This document shows positions 1 through 8,215 of a DNA stretch of 31,858 bases, piece by piece. The stretch is from positions 1 to 31,858 of the forward strand of contig CAYXGZ010000042.1 in NCBI GenBank assembly GCA_964464755.1. The letters are read 5' to 3'. The stretch is from CAYXGZ01 sp964464755. Its GTDB lineage: Bacteria > Planctomycetota > MHYJ01 > JACPRB01. Position numbers and translations under genes: made by a program. Below the pieces are notes generated by a model. It had not been told where the DNA came from. It did no database searches and was given only the letters and a program-made list of their open reading frames with translations. The first letter of the stretch is position 1. Each line of letters opens with the position of its first letter.

Positions 1-510
1 GCCCTCATCAAGGAGGGCCGGTTCCGCGAGGACCTCTACTACCGGCTCAACGTCGTCCGCATCACGCTGCCGCCGCTCCGCGAGCGGCGCGAGGACCTGC
101 CGATCCTCGTCGAGCACCTGCTCGACCGCATCGCGCGGGAGTCCGGCCGGCCGAAGCGGAACGTCTCCGAGGCCGCCCTCCGCCTCCTCCAGCTCCACAC
201 CTGGCCCGGGAACGTCCGCGAGCTGGAGAACGAGCTGCGCCGCGCCGTCGCCCTCGCCGACGAGGACATCACCCCGGAGTGCCTGAAGCCGGAGATCCGG
301 GATCTCGACGCCCTCCCGCCCCTGCTGCGCCTGCCGGCCTCCGGCGCCCTCAAGGAGATCGTCCGCGAGGCCGTGGCCGACGTCGAGCGCCGCGTCATCC
401 TCAAGGCCCTCGAGGATTCGCGCTGGAAGAAGTCCGAAGCCGCCCGGGCCCTCGGCATCTCCCGCCCCACCCTCGACGCGAAGATCGAGGCCTACCGCCT
501 CGCCCCGTAA
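1..510 (+). CDS. Sigma-54-dependent transcriptional activator (NtrC family), C-terminal part
   Basis: The frame is open from the left edge (the gene is cut there) to a TAA stop, giving 169 visible residues. The start shows the end of an AAA+ sigma-54 interaction domain, with the family stretch FREDLYYRLNV followed by PPLRERREDL, then the TWPGNVRELEN motif. The last 45 residues are a Fis-type helix-turn-helix (EAARALGISRPTLDAKIEAY). Proteins of this family bind upstream enhancer DNA and use ATP to open promoters held by sigma-54 RNA polymerase. The N-terminal sensor or receiver domain is off the window, so the input signal is unknown. A good sigma-54 promoter lies 119 bp downstream, before the FHA gene, which suggests this protein controls that gene. 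The family is certain; the target is inferred. Confidence 0.95.
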   Translation, partial: ALIKEGRFREDLYYRLNVVRITLPPLRERREDLPILVEHLLDRIARESGRPKRNVSEAALRLLQLHTWPGNVRELENELRRAVALADEDITPECLKPEIRDLDALPPLLRLPASGALKEIVREAVADVERRVILKALEDSRWKKSEAARALGISRPTLDAKIEAYRLAP

Positions 511-587
511 ACTCCCGTTTACTCCCGCTCCGCATTTGTAAATCTCGGCTTACAGGCACCGCCAAGCGCGCCTACCTGTGATATATT

Positions 588-637
588 CCCATGCACCCCA
601 TGCGGTAAGGCTCGCAGATTCCGCATGCTGGCATGGG
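588..637. repeat. Interrupted inverted repeat with four CATGC elements
   Basis: The left arm is 588-605 and the right arm 621-637, with a 15 bp loop. CCCATGC (588-594) pairs with GCATGGG (631-637), and CATGCGG (599-605) pairs with CCGCATG (621-627). A 3-4 bp internal mismatch separates the two 7 bp stems. The right arm overlaps the -24 element of the sigma-54 promoter candidate. The site could be an operator for a dimeric regulator or an RNA/DNA hairpin. It lies closer to the promoter than a normal sigma-54 enhancer, so a repressor or auxiliary site is as likely as an activator site. Confidence 0.6.
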
Positions 638-643
638 GTTTGC
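629..643 (+). promoter_or_regulatory. Sigma-54 (-24/-12) promoter of the FHA-CAP gene
   Basis: The sequence TGGCATGGGGTTTGC matches the sigma-54 consensus TGGCACG-N4-TTGC at every fixed position but one (T for C), with the correct 10 bp between the invariant GG and GC. It predicts a transcript start near 655, followed by a Shine-Dalgarno-like GAGGG at 661-665 and the ATG at 673. Its place directly behind a sigma-54 activator gene supports the call. Confidence 0.72.
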
Positions 644-672
644 GCCAAACGCAGGCAAGCGAGGGTATTGCC

Positions 673-3378
673 ATGTTCAAGGTCATGATCGTTTCGGGGC
701 CGGATCGGCACGAGATCTCCATCCCCGGCGAGGTCGCGGTCGTCGGCCGGGCCGCGGACTGCGAGATCAAGATCACCGACCTGAAGTCCTCGCGGAACCA
801 TTGCCGCATCGAGCGGATCGGCGGGGCCTGGCGGCTCAACGACCTCGAGACGCCGAACAAGACCATCGTCAACGGCCGCGCGGTGTCTGTCGCCGACCTC
901 CGCCCGGGCGACGAGATCCAGATCGGCGACACGACGATCACGGTCATCGAGTGCGACGTGCCCTCCTCGTCGGCCGAGACCATCGCGGCGCCCGCGATCG
1001 CGGCGCCGATCGCCCCGCCGCCTCCGCCCGCGGTGCCGCTCGACCGCAAGCTCGAGCTGAAGCAGAAGATCGAGGACGCCAAGGCCCGGCATCTCCCGAA
1101 GCGCGGAGGCCCGCTGAAGACGCTGGCCGTGCTCGTCGTGGCGTCGGCCGCGGCCGTCGCCATCCTCATCGGCCTCAAGGCCCTCGACGCGAACCGGGGC
1201 CCCGGCCCCGGCGCCGGTCCCGGCAGGCACGCCGAGCCGCTCGACGAGGCCCGCCGCGCGCTGGCCGCGCTGCAGAAGGAGGCCGAGGGGCCGGTCAGCG
1301 CCGACCTCATCGCCCGCGTCACCTCCGCCTCCGCGAAGTGGAACGAGGCCTGGGCCGCGGGATCCAGGGACAAGACCGCGATGACGCCCTTTGACCAGCT
1401 GGCCGCGAGCCTCCTGCTCCGGCGCGCCGAGCAGTTCAACGCGCGCTTCTCGGCGACGCGGGCCTCCGTCGAGGAGCACCTGAAGCACCGCCGCTACGCG
1501 ATGGCCGTCGAGGAGCTGAAGAAGTTCCGGGCGGGCGCGGACTCCACGTTCGAGGAGGCGATCCGCGACCTCGTCGCGGGCGTCGACGCGGCCGTCGAGA
1601 AGGACTTCGCGGCCGTGCAGGCGCAGGGCGCCGCCCTCGAGCAGATGGGCCGCTTCACGGAGGCGGGCCGCTACTACGCGTCCCAGGCCTCGCGTTTCGC
1701 CGGCACGACCTTCCACGCGCGGATCGCGGACAAGCCCGAGTCCCTCGCGGCCGTCGCGAAGGCCACCGAGGCCGCCGCCGAGCGGCGCCGGGCCGAGGAG
1801 CTCGCGCGCGCCGAGGCGCTCAAGCGCCAGGTCAGCCTGCCCCAGCCCGCCGCGACCGGGGCGCCCTCCGCCCCCGGCGAGCCGCCCAAGCCCGTCGAGG
1901 TGAAGCTCCCCGCGTTCATGGCCAAGGTCCTCGAGGCGGCCGTCGCCGGGAAGCTGGCCGGCCGGCCCCAGACCTGGACCCCGCAGGTGACCGGCCCCGC
2001 GACGACGGCGACGACCGCGGGCCTGTCGGTGAACGGCGGCGTCGTGCCCTGGTCGGCCGCCGACCCCGCGGCCCTCGTCCGCGCGGCCGGCGAGGCCTTC
2101 GCCCCCGAGGACCTCCCGCTCGCCGCCGAGTTCGCCTACGCGATGGGGCTCGGGCCGGACGCGGACCGCCTCCTCGCGAAGTTCCTCTCGTCCGGCGACA
2201 AGAAGGCCCGCCAGTCGCAGGTCGACGCCCTGCTCGCCCGCGCCCGCGGCCTGGCCGGCGTCCCCGAGGGCGGCTACACCTGGGACGCGAAGGCCGGGTG
2301 GGAGGACCGCCCCCAGCGCGCGAACCGCCTCGCCTTCGACGACGCCGCCAAGCACCTCAAGGCCTTCCTCGGCACGAGCTCCGCGAAGACCCGCGACGCG
2401 GAGTTCCAGAAGCTCCTGGCGATCTACAACGACCCCGTGCTCGCGCCCGAGGTCCGGGAGAAGGTCCGCGCCGAGGCCGTCTCGAAGCTCCTCGAGTGGA
2501 AGAAGAAGAACGTCGGCGACATCGCGAAGAAGGCCAAGGCCTCCGCGGGCATGGTCTCGCTCCGGAACCTGAAGCTCGAGCTGAACCGCCGCCGCGAGGC
2601 CGCCCTCAAGGTGATCTACGACCCGAAGATCTACCTCCCCGAGGACGACCCCCGCTGGGGCCAGGGCGACAAGATCAACGGCCAGGACGAGGTCGACCGG
2701 CTCGTGAAGGAGGTCCAGAAGCTCTGGGACGAGCCCAGCAAGATCGCCTTCGAGGGCAGCACGTCGATCAAGCGCGACCTCGAGGAGCTCCGCGCCGTCA
2801 ACGACACCTACCTCGCCGCGCTCGGCGAGACGGTCGACACCGAGGCCGAGCTCAAGGAGTTCGAGGAGGTCATGGCCAACCTGAACTCCGTGATCGACAT
2901 CCGCACGTACTGCCTCAACGGCAAGGAGAGCGAGCTGCTCTCGTGGGGCCGGCGCGCGGACCGCTACAACGAGTCGATGACCGACCCCGCGGTGGGCGCC
3001 GACGAGAAGGGCCACGTGAAGGTCGTCAACGACTACCGGGACATGATGGGCCGGCGCCGCGTCTTCCTCGACGCCCGCCTCTGCCGCGCGACGAAGAAGC
3101 ACAGCGCCGAGTGCGACAAGGCGGGCCGGATCTGGCACGTGGGCTCGGACGGCGACCCGCAGTCCCGCGCCCGGGCCGAGGGCTTCTCCGCCGGCGTCGC
3201 GGAGAACGTCGCCATGGGCTACTCGAGCCCCCGCGAGACCTGGTGGTCCGGCTGGTACCGCGCCAGCGACCACCACCGCAACGGCCTGAACGAGGCGCAC
3301 AACTGCATGGGCTACGGCTACGTGGGCCGGACCGCCACCCAGAATTTCTCGAACATCGGGCCCCCCCGGGGCTTCTGA
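673..3378 (+). CDS. FHA domain - transmembrane - CAP/SCP domain protein
   Basis: A 901-residue protein. The ATG at 673 is chosen because GAGGG lies 7 bp upstream and the FHA fold begins at once; an in-frame ATG at 625 lies before the predicted transcript start. Residues 1-95 form an FHA domain (VVGR, SSRNH, VNG motifs), a phosphothreonine-binding fold. A proline-rich linker leads to one membrane helix (about 151-171). Basic residues before it predict FHA inside and the rest outside. A long helical, Ala/Lys/Glu-rich region of unknown function follows. Residues about 780-901 look like a CAP (SCP/PR-1) domain, with H810 in KKHSAEC, E844 in AENVAMG, H868 in SDHHRNGL and a closing ATQNF. The neighbours are a sigma-54 activator and two secreted VWA proteins. 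The domain calls are from motifs; the joint role, perhaps linking cytoplasmic phosphorylation to the cell surface, is inferred. Confidence 0.88.
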   Translation: MFKVMIVSGPDRHEISIPGEVAVVGRAADCEIKITDLKSSRNHCRIERIGGAWRLNDLETPNKTIVNGRAVSVADLRPGDEIQIGDTTITVIECDVPSSSAETIAAPAIAAPIAPPPPPAVPLDRKLELKQKIEDAKARHLPKRGGPLKTLAVLVVASAAAVAILIGLKALDANRGPGPGAGPGRHAEPLDEARRALAALQKEAEGPVSADLIARVTSASAKWNEAWAAGSRDKTAMTPFDQLAASLLLRRAEQFNARFSATRASVEEHLKHRRYAMAVEELKKFRAGADSTFEEAIRDLVAGVDAAVEKDFAAVQAQGAALEQMGRFTEAGRYYASQASRFAGTTFHARIADKPESLAAVAKATEAAAERRRAEELARAEALKRQVSLPQPAATGAPSAPGEPPKPVEVKLPAFMAKVLEAAVAGKLAGRPQTWTPQVTGPATTATTAGLSVNGGVVPWSAADPAALVRAAGEAFAPEDLPLAAEFAYAMGLGPDADRLLAKFLSSGDKKARQSQVDALLARARGLAGVPEGGYTWDAKAGWEDRPQRANRLAFDDAAKHLKAFLGTSSAKTRDAEFQKLLAIYNDPVLAPEVREKVRAEAVSKLLEWKKKNVGDIAKKAKASAGMVSLRNLKLELNRRREAALKVIYDPKIYLPEDDPRWGQGDKINGQDEVDRLVKEVQKLWDEPSKIAFEGSTSIKRDLEELRAVNDTYLAALGETVDTEAELKEFEEVMANLNSVIDIRTYCLNGKESELLSWGRRADRYNESMTDPAVGADEKGHVKVVNDYRDMMGRRRVFLDARLCRATKKHSAECDKAGRIWHVGSDGDPQSRARAEGFSAGVAENVAMGYSSPRETWWSGWYRASDHHRNGLNEAHNCMGYGYVGRTATQNFSNIGPPRGF

Positions 3379-3380
3379 CG

Positions 3381-3405
3381 TAGAATCGCGGCTTGCCCGG
3401 AGGAA
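3381..3405 (+). promoter_or_regulatory. Possible -10 and ribosome binding site of the first VWA gene
   Basis: TAGAAT at 3381-3386 resembles a -10 box just after the FHA gene stop, but no convincing -35 precedes it. A clear CGGAGGAA at 3398-3405 lies 5 bp before ATG 3411 and fixes that start over an in-frame TTG at 3393. The gene may simply be read from the FHA promoter. Confidence 0.4.
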
Positions 3406-3410
3406 CCCCC

Positions 3411-5030
3411 ATGGCGCGAGTCCTGGCCGCCCTGCTCCTCGCCCTGCTCCCGCTCCCCCAGGAGTTCGACAAGGCGAAGAAGGAGCTGTCCGACGCCGTC
3501 GGCAAGCTCGACGAGTTCGACGCGGGCCGCGCCGCGGACGCGCTCGTCAAGGCGGACTCCAAGGAGGCCGTGGACGTCCTCCTCGACGCGATCGGCAAGC
3601 TCGCGGCGCGCCTCAAGCCGCTCTGGACCGAGAAGGAGCGCTGGCTGCGCGAAATGGACGCCAACTCCGACTTCGAGATGAAGGATCCTACGCATGTCTC
3701 CAACTCGGGACTCGTCAAGCACGGCAAGTTCCGTGCAGCCGAGGAAGAAGCCAAGAAGGTGGAGAACAGCATCCTCTCCCTCGAGGGCGTGAAGAGGAGG
3801 ATCGTGAAGGCCTTCGGGGCGTTCAGCTCCGAGGCCGCCTTCAAGCACCTGTCGGCGAAGCTCGACGGAGCGCGGGAATGGCCCCGCCGGGCCGCGATCG
3901 CCGAGGGCCTCGGCGCAGGAACCAGCCCGCTCGCCGGGCCCGTGCTGCTCAGGCAGCTCGCCGCGGACAAGGAGGCGGGCGTGCAGGTCGCCTGCCTCGA
4001 CGCCCTGCGGGCCCGGGGTGACAAGGGCCCCGAGGTCGTCGCCGCCGTCTGCGCCTCGCTCTCCACGGAATTCTGGCAGGTCAAGGTCGCCGCGGGGCAG
4101 CTCCTGCGCGCTCTGGGGCCCGTCGAGGCCCGCTCCGCCGTCCAGCCGCTCATCGAGGCGCTCCAGGGCGCGGACGGCCGCCTCAAGCACGAGCTCAACG
4201 GGGTCCTCGTCCACTTCACCGGCGCCGACCGCCACGGCGAGGTGGACGCCTGGCGCGCTTGGTGGACCCAGAACGGCGAGGCCTGGCTGGCCGGGACCTA
4301 CAAGCCCTCGCCCGCCGACGCCGCGGCCGCCGCGGGCGGCACCCAGACGACCTTCTACGGCATCCCCGTCCTCAGCAAGAACGTCATCTTCATCGTCGAC
4401 CGCTCCGGCTCGATGATGGAGCCCTCGCAGTGGGAGGTCGAGGAGGGCCCGGACACCGCCACCGGCGGCGGCTCGAAGAACCCCGCCGACGCCGCCCCCA
4501 AGAAGGAGGGCGACAAGAAGATCGACATCGCGAAGTGGCAGCTCAAGCGCTGCCTCTTCTTCCTGCCCGAGGGCACCGAGTTCAACGTCATCTTCTTCAA
4601 CCACGAGGTCACGGCGTACTCGGACAAGATGGTGAAGCTGACGCCCTCGACGCGGAACTCGGTCTTCGACTTCATCAACCGCATCCCCGCCGAGAGCGGG
4701 ACGAACGTCTACGACGCCCTAGAGAAGGCCTTCACGTACGCGGGCGCCGGCCTCCAGGACAAGACGGTCAAGGCCTCGGTCGACACGATCTTCCTCATGA
4801 CGGACGGCACGCCGACGGCGGGCCAGATCCAATCGACCACCGACATCCTCAGGCGCATCAAGGAGACGAACAAGCTCAAGAAGATCATCGTCCACACGGT
4901 CGGCATCTTCACGACGATGGGCGGAGCATCGAACCAGCCCCAGGAGGCCGAGAGGGGAACGGAGTTCCTATCCCGGCTCGCGGCCGACCACGGCGGCGTC
5001 TTCAGCGACGGCAAGAAGAAGCCCAAGTAG
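3411..5030 (+). CDS. Secreted HEAT-like/VWA domain protein 1
   Basis: 539 residues. An N-terminal signal peptide (MARVLAALLLALLPLPQ) predicts export. Residues about 150-280 are helical repeats of HEAT type (for example VQVACLDALRARGDKGPEVV). The C-terminal third is a von Willebrand factor A domain. The metal site motif DxSxS is intact (D330-R-S332-G-S334), and the later MTDG has its aspartate at D465. VWA domains bind protein ligands through a divalent cation. The gene starts 32 bp after the FHA-CAP stop and is probably in the same transcription unit. It is a paralogue of the next gene, with the same order of parts. Ligand and process are unknown. Confidence 0.85.
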   Translation: MARVLAALLLALLPLPQEFDKAKKELSDAVGKLDEFDAGRAADALVKADSKEAVDVLLDAIGKLAARLKPLWTEKERWLREMDANSDFEMKDPTHVSNSGLVKHGKFRAAEEEAKKVENSILSLEGVKRRIVKAFGAFSSEAAFKHLSAKLDGAREWPRRAAIAEGLGAGTSPLAGPVLLRQLAADKEAGVQVACLDALRARGDKGPEVVAAVCASLSTEFWQVKVAAGQLLRALGPVEARSAVQPLIEALQGADGRLKHELNGVLVHFTGADRHGEVDAWRAWWTQNGEAWLAGTYKPSPADAAAAAGGTQTTFYGIPVLSKNVIFIVDRSGSMMEPSQWEVEEGPDTATGGGSKNPADAAPKKEGDKKIDIAKWQLKRCLFFLPEGTEFNVIFFNHEVTAYSDKMVKLTPSTRNSVFDFINRIPAESGTNVYDALEKAFTYAGAGLQDKTVKASVDTIFLMTDGTPTAGQIQSTTDILRRIKETNKLKKIIVHTVGIFTTMGGASNQPQEAERGTEFLSRLAADHGGVFSDGKKKPK

Positions 5031-5039
5031 GGGGAACTT

Positions 5040-5068
5040 TTGACCCTCCGCGGCGTACCAATTAACAT
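5040..5068 (+). promoter_or_regulatory. Sigma-70-type promoter of the second VWA gene
   Basis: TTGACC (5040-5045) and TAACAT (5063-5068) are separated by 17 bp. The predicted transcript start near 5075 precedes AAGGAG (5081-5086) and ATG 5093. The second VWA gene can therefore be expressed separately from the first. Confidence 0.55.
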
Positions 5069-5092
5069 CCACGGTCTTCAAAGGAGCGGTTC

Positions 5093-6718
5093 ATGCTGAA
5101 GTGCTTCGTCGTCGCGGCGGCGCTGGTCCTCGCCTCGGTCCCGGCCGACGAGAAGGCCTGGGCGGAGGCCTGGGCGAGGGTCTCCAAGGCCCTGCCCGAC
5201 AAGGACAAGAAGCCCGAGGAGTTCTCCGACGCGCTCAAGTCCCTCGGCGACGCCACCTACGACAAGCGCGACAAGGAGCTCGTCAACCTCGTCCTCAACC
5301 AGCTCCTCATGGAGCTCAAGGACGACATGCCCGGCGGCGCCAAGGAGGAGAAGATCGACGGGCGCATCCTCGACGCCTGCGAGTACTGCCTCCGCCGCGT
5401 GTCCACAAAGCCCGCGATCGACATGATCCTGGCCCAGGCCAAGCCCAAGGCCCCCGTCCCGCCCCGCGCCAAGTTCTACATCCTCCGCGCCTGCGGCGGC
5501 CTCAAGGCCGAGCAGGCCGCCGTCCTCAAGGTCCTCCTCGAGGTCGCCGCCGACGAGAAGGCCGACCCGAAGGTCGAGATCGGCGCCAACGACGGTCTCG
5601 CCGAGCTGAAGGACCGCGCGGCCCTGCCGCACTTCTACAAGGTGCTCGCGGCCGACAACAAGGTCTGGGAGGTCAAGATCTCCGCCCTCGGCGGCGTGAA
5701 GGCCATCCTCAAGCCCGCGGATGCCGACGTGGTCGACCAGGCCGCCCAGCTCATCGAGGTCCTCGCCAAGCTGAAGCCCATCGAGACCCGCATCAAGGTC
5801 GACCTCATCGAGCTCCTCGGCGTGCTCCTCGACGTCGCCGACGCCAGGACCGACGACCCGAACTGGTGGCGGACCGCGCTGGCCACCAAGAAGTCCGGCA
5901 AGAAGCCGGGCTCCGACGGCCAGACCTACGTCGAGCCCGTCGAGTTCTTCGGCCTGAAGATGAAGTCGAGCCGCATCGTGTTCGTGCTCGACAAGACCGG
6001 CTCGATGGACCTCCCCATGAGCGAGGCCGACCTCCCCAAGCGGGACCCGCCGAAGAACCCGGAGAAGCCCACCGGGGACGAGAAGCCCAACCCGACCGAC
6101 GAGGCCCTCCGCGGCAAGTGCGAGGAGATCAAGAAGAAGCACGACACCCGCAAGGTCGAGAAGCGGATGGACATCCTGAAGAAGGAGTTCATCAACACGA
6201 TCTACAACCTCGACCCCCGCGTGTACTTCAGCGTCGTGTGGTACGAGGTCAACCAGGACGTCTGGAAGCCCGAGTTCGTGAAGGCCTCCTGGCCCGTCAA
6301 GTTCGAGCTCATCAAGGCGGTCGACACCCTCAACCCCAGCGGCGGGACGAACATCTGGGGCGGCCTCGAGAAGGCCTTCGAGTTCGTGGCCTCCCCCGCC
6401 AAGCCCGACGTCATCCAGGTCGACAAGAAGGGCAACTACGCGACCGTGGTGAACGGCGCGGACACCATCGTCCTCATGACGGACGGCAACCACAACAACG
6501 GCCGCTTCTCGATCCCGACGCCGCCCACGGGCGACTTCGACGAGGGCGCGATGTTCGCGGAGTACAAGAAGATCAACACGCTGAGGAAGGTCGTGGTCAA
6601 CACGTTCATCCTCGGCAACACGACGGGCGAGCTCGACCCCGTGAAGCCGAAGACGATCTCGCTGTTCAAGCGGATCGCCGAGGACTCGGGCGGGACCTTC
6701 GTCCACCTCGGGAAGTAG
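5093..6718 (+). CDS. Secreted HEAT-like/VWA domain protein 2
   Basis: 541 residues. The ATG is preceded by AAGGAG at a 6 bp distance. The signal peptide (about 20 residues, ending VPA) is followed by helical HEAT-like repeats to about residue 270 and a VWA domain. Its metal motif is DxTxS rather than DxSxS (D300-K-T302-G-S304), while the MTDG aspartate is kept (D464). A Lys/Pro/Asp-rich insertion of about 60 residues follows the metal motif and is longer than in the first VWA protein. The shared order of parts and motifs such as GTNxxxxLEKAF show an old tandem duplication. The gene ends 6 bp before the convergent hyuB stop. Confidence 0.85.
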   Translation: MLKCFVVAAALVLASVPADEKAWAEAWARVSKALPDKDKKPEEFSDALKSLGDATYDKRDKELVNLVLNQLLMELKDDMPGGAKEEKIDGRILDACEYCLRRVSTKPAIDMILAQAKPKAPVPPRAKFYILRACGGLKAEQAAVLKVLLEVAADEKADPKVEIGANDGLAELKDRAALPHFYKVLAADNKVWEVKISALGGVKAILKPADADVVDQAAQLIEVLAKLKPIETRIKVDLIELLGVLLDVADARTDDPNWWRTALATKKSGKKPGSDGQTYVEPVEFFGLKMKSSRIVFVLDKTGSMDLPMSEADLPKRDPPKNPEKPTGDEKPNPTDEALRGKCEEIKKKHDTRKVEKRMDILKKEFINTIYNLDPRVYFSVVWYEVNQDVWKPEFVKASWPVKFELIKAVDTLNPSGGTNIWGGLEKAFEFVASPAKPDVIQVDKKGNYATVVNGADTIVLMTDGNHNNGRFSIPTPPTGDFDEGAMFAEYKKINTLRKVVVNTFILGNTTGELDPVKPKTISLFKRIAEDSGGTFVHLGK

Positions 6719-6724
6719 ACGCCC

Positions 6725-8215
6725 TCAGGGCCGGCCCCAGCCGCCCCCGCCCGGGGTCTCGATCCGCAGGCGGTCGCCCGGCTCCACGTGGAGCCGCGAG
6801 CGGCCCGCGATCCGGCGCCCGTTGAGCGAGTCCCTCCCCGGCTTGCCGGGGGCCCCGCCCGCGAGCCCGTAGGGGCGCGACTCCCGGCGGTCCGCCAGCA
6901 GCGAGACCTCCGCCGGAGCCAGGAACTCCAGCTCCCTCGCGATCCCGTCCCCTCCCCGGCGCTTCCCGCGGCCCCCGCTGCCCCTCCGGATGGACGTCTC
7001 GACCACGCGGACCGGCAGGGCCCGCTCGAAGGCCTCCACGGGCGTGTTGAGCGTGTTGGTCATGTGCGTGTGCACCGCGGAGGCCCCGTCGGCGTCCGGA
7101 TGCGCCCCCGCCCCGCCGGCGATCGTCTCGTAGTAGGCGAAGCCCTCCCCGCCGAAGGACAGGTTGTTCATCGTCCCCTGGCTGGCGGCCGGGATCGCCC
7201 CCGGCAGCGCCCCCGCCAGGGCCCCGAGCACGACGTCCACGATCCGCTGCGAGGTCTCGACGTTCCCCGCCGCCACGGCGGCAGGGGCCCGAGCGTCCAC
7301 GACGCTCCCCGGGGGCGTCCGCAGGTCGATCGGCGCCGCGGCCCCCGCGTTCAGCGGGATCTCCTCGGGCACCAGCCCGCGGAACGCGTAGAGCACCGCG
7401 GAGGCGGTCACCGCCCGCACCGCGTTCACGTTGCCGCGGACCTGCGGCGCGCTGCCCGCGAAATCGACCGCGACGCGGTCGCCCCGGCGCTCGATCGCGA
7501 CCCGGATGACGATGCCCCCGTCGAGCGCGTCCTCGAAGCGGTGCCGGCCCGGCTTCAGCCGCCGCACGGCCGTCACCATGCAGCGCCGCGCGTAGTCCTG
7601 CAGCTCCCCGGCCCGGCGCTCCAGCTCGGCGTTCCCGTACCGCGCCGCCAGCGCGGCCAGGCGCCGCTCGCCCGTGGCCCCGGCCCCGATCAGCGCGTCG
7701 AGGTCCCCCTCCACCTCGCGGGGCGTCCGCACGTTCGCGAGGATCGTGCGCCGCAGGGCGGGCGTGAGCTCCTGGGGCGGGATCACCAGCCCCTCCTGCT
7801 GGAGGTCGGTCGAGAGCGGCATCGAGCCCGGCGACATGCCGCCGATGTCCGAGAAGTGCGCCCGGCACGCCGCGAACCAGCGCAGGCGCCGCCCGAGGAA
7901 GACGGGGCGGACCAGCGTCACGTCCGGCAGGTGCGTCCCGCCGCGGTACGGGTCGTTCAGGATCGCGACCTCGCCCGGCCGGAACTCGACGTCCTCGATC
8001 GCGGCCGCCACCGACATCGGCATCGAGCCGAGGTGCACCGGGATGTGCGCGGCCTGCGAGACCATCCGGCCCCGGCCGTCGAAGACGGCGCACGAGTAGT
8101 CGCGCCGCTCCTTGATGTTCACGCTGCTTGCCGCCCGCCCCAGCGTCGCCCCCATCTCGTCGGAGACGGAGGCGAAAAGGTGGCGGAAGACCTCGAGGCG
8201 CAGCGGGTCCCTCAC
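6725..8215 (-). CDS. hyuB: Hydantoinase B/oxoprolinase family protein
   Basis: 496 residues from a GTG start (8215) whose last two bases are shared with the TGA of hyuA (GTGA overlap). GGAGGA lies 4-5 bp upstream. The family signatures are clear: an N-terminal SxxxKERRDYSCAVFD block, a central FRPGEVAILNDPYRGGTHLPD segment and a glycine-rich end (TPGGGGWG). HyuB works with HyuA in ATP-dependent opening of cyclic amides such as N-methylhydantoin or 5-oxoproline, and related pairs act as carboxylases. The substrate cannot be told from sequence alone. Size (about 500) and coupling to hyuA are typical. Confidence 0.92.
   Translation of the reverse strand: MRDPLRLEVFRHLFASVSDEMGATLGRAASSVNIKERRDYSCAVFDGRGRMVSQAAHIPVHLGSMPMSVAAAIEDVEFRPGEVAILNDPYRGGTHLPDVTLVRPVFLGRRLRWFAACRAHFSDIGGMSPGSMPLSTDLQQEGLVIPPQELTPALRRTILANVRTPREVEGDLDALIGAGATGERRLAALAARYGNAELERRAGELQDYARRCMVTAVRRLKPGRHRFEDALDGGIVIRVAIERRGDRVAVDFAGSAPQVRGNVNAVRAVTASAVLYAFRGLVPEEIPLNAGAAAPIDLRTPPGSVVDARAPAAVAAGNVETSQRIVDVVLGALAGALPGAIPAASQGTMNNLSFGGEGFAYYETIAGGAGAHPDADGASAVHTHMTNTLNTPVEAFERALPVRVVETSIRRGSGGRGKRRGGDGIARELEFLAPAEVSLLADRRESRPYGLAGGAPGKPGRDSLNGRRIAGRSRLHVEPGDRLRIETPGGGGWGRP

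Noticed and set aside
582..587. TATATT preceded by TG, as an extended -10 for the FHA-CAP gene
   Set aside because: No -35 is seen, and it lies 85 bp from the start codon with a much better sigma-54 site between. It could be a minor second promoter, but the evidence is thin.
550..3300. Very long open frame on the minus strand, antisense to the FHA-CAP gene
   Set aside because: Its product is low-complexity (runs of L, G, R, V, E), as expected from the mirror frame of a GC-rich gene. The plus strand carries clear FHA and CAP motifs. The same reasoning removes the other long antisense frames, such as 5078-6706, 17683-19137 and 24253-27324.
3393..3410. TTG at 3393 as the start of the first VWA gene
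   Set aside because: The CGGAGGAA site lies between it and ATG 3411, and the signal peptide is well formed from the ATG.
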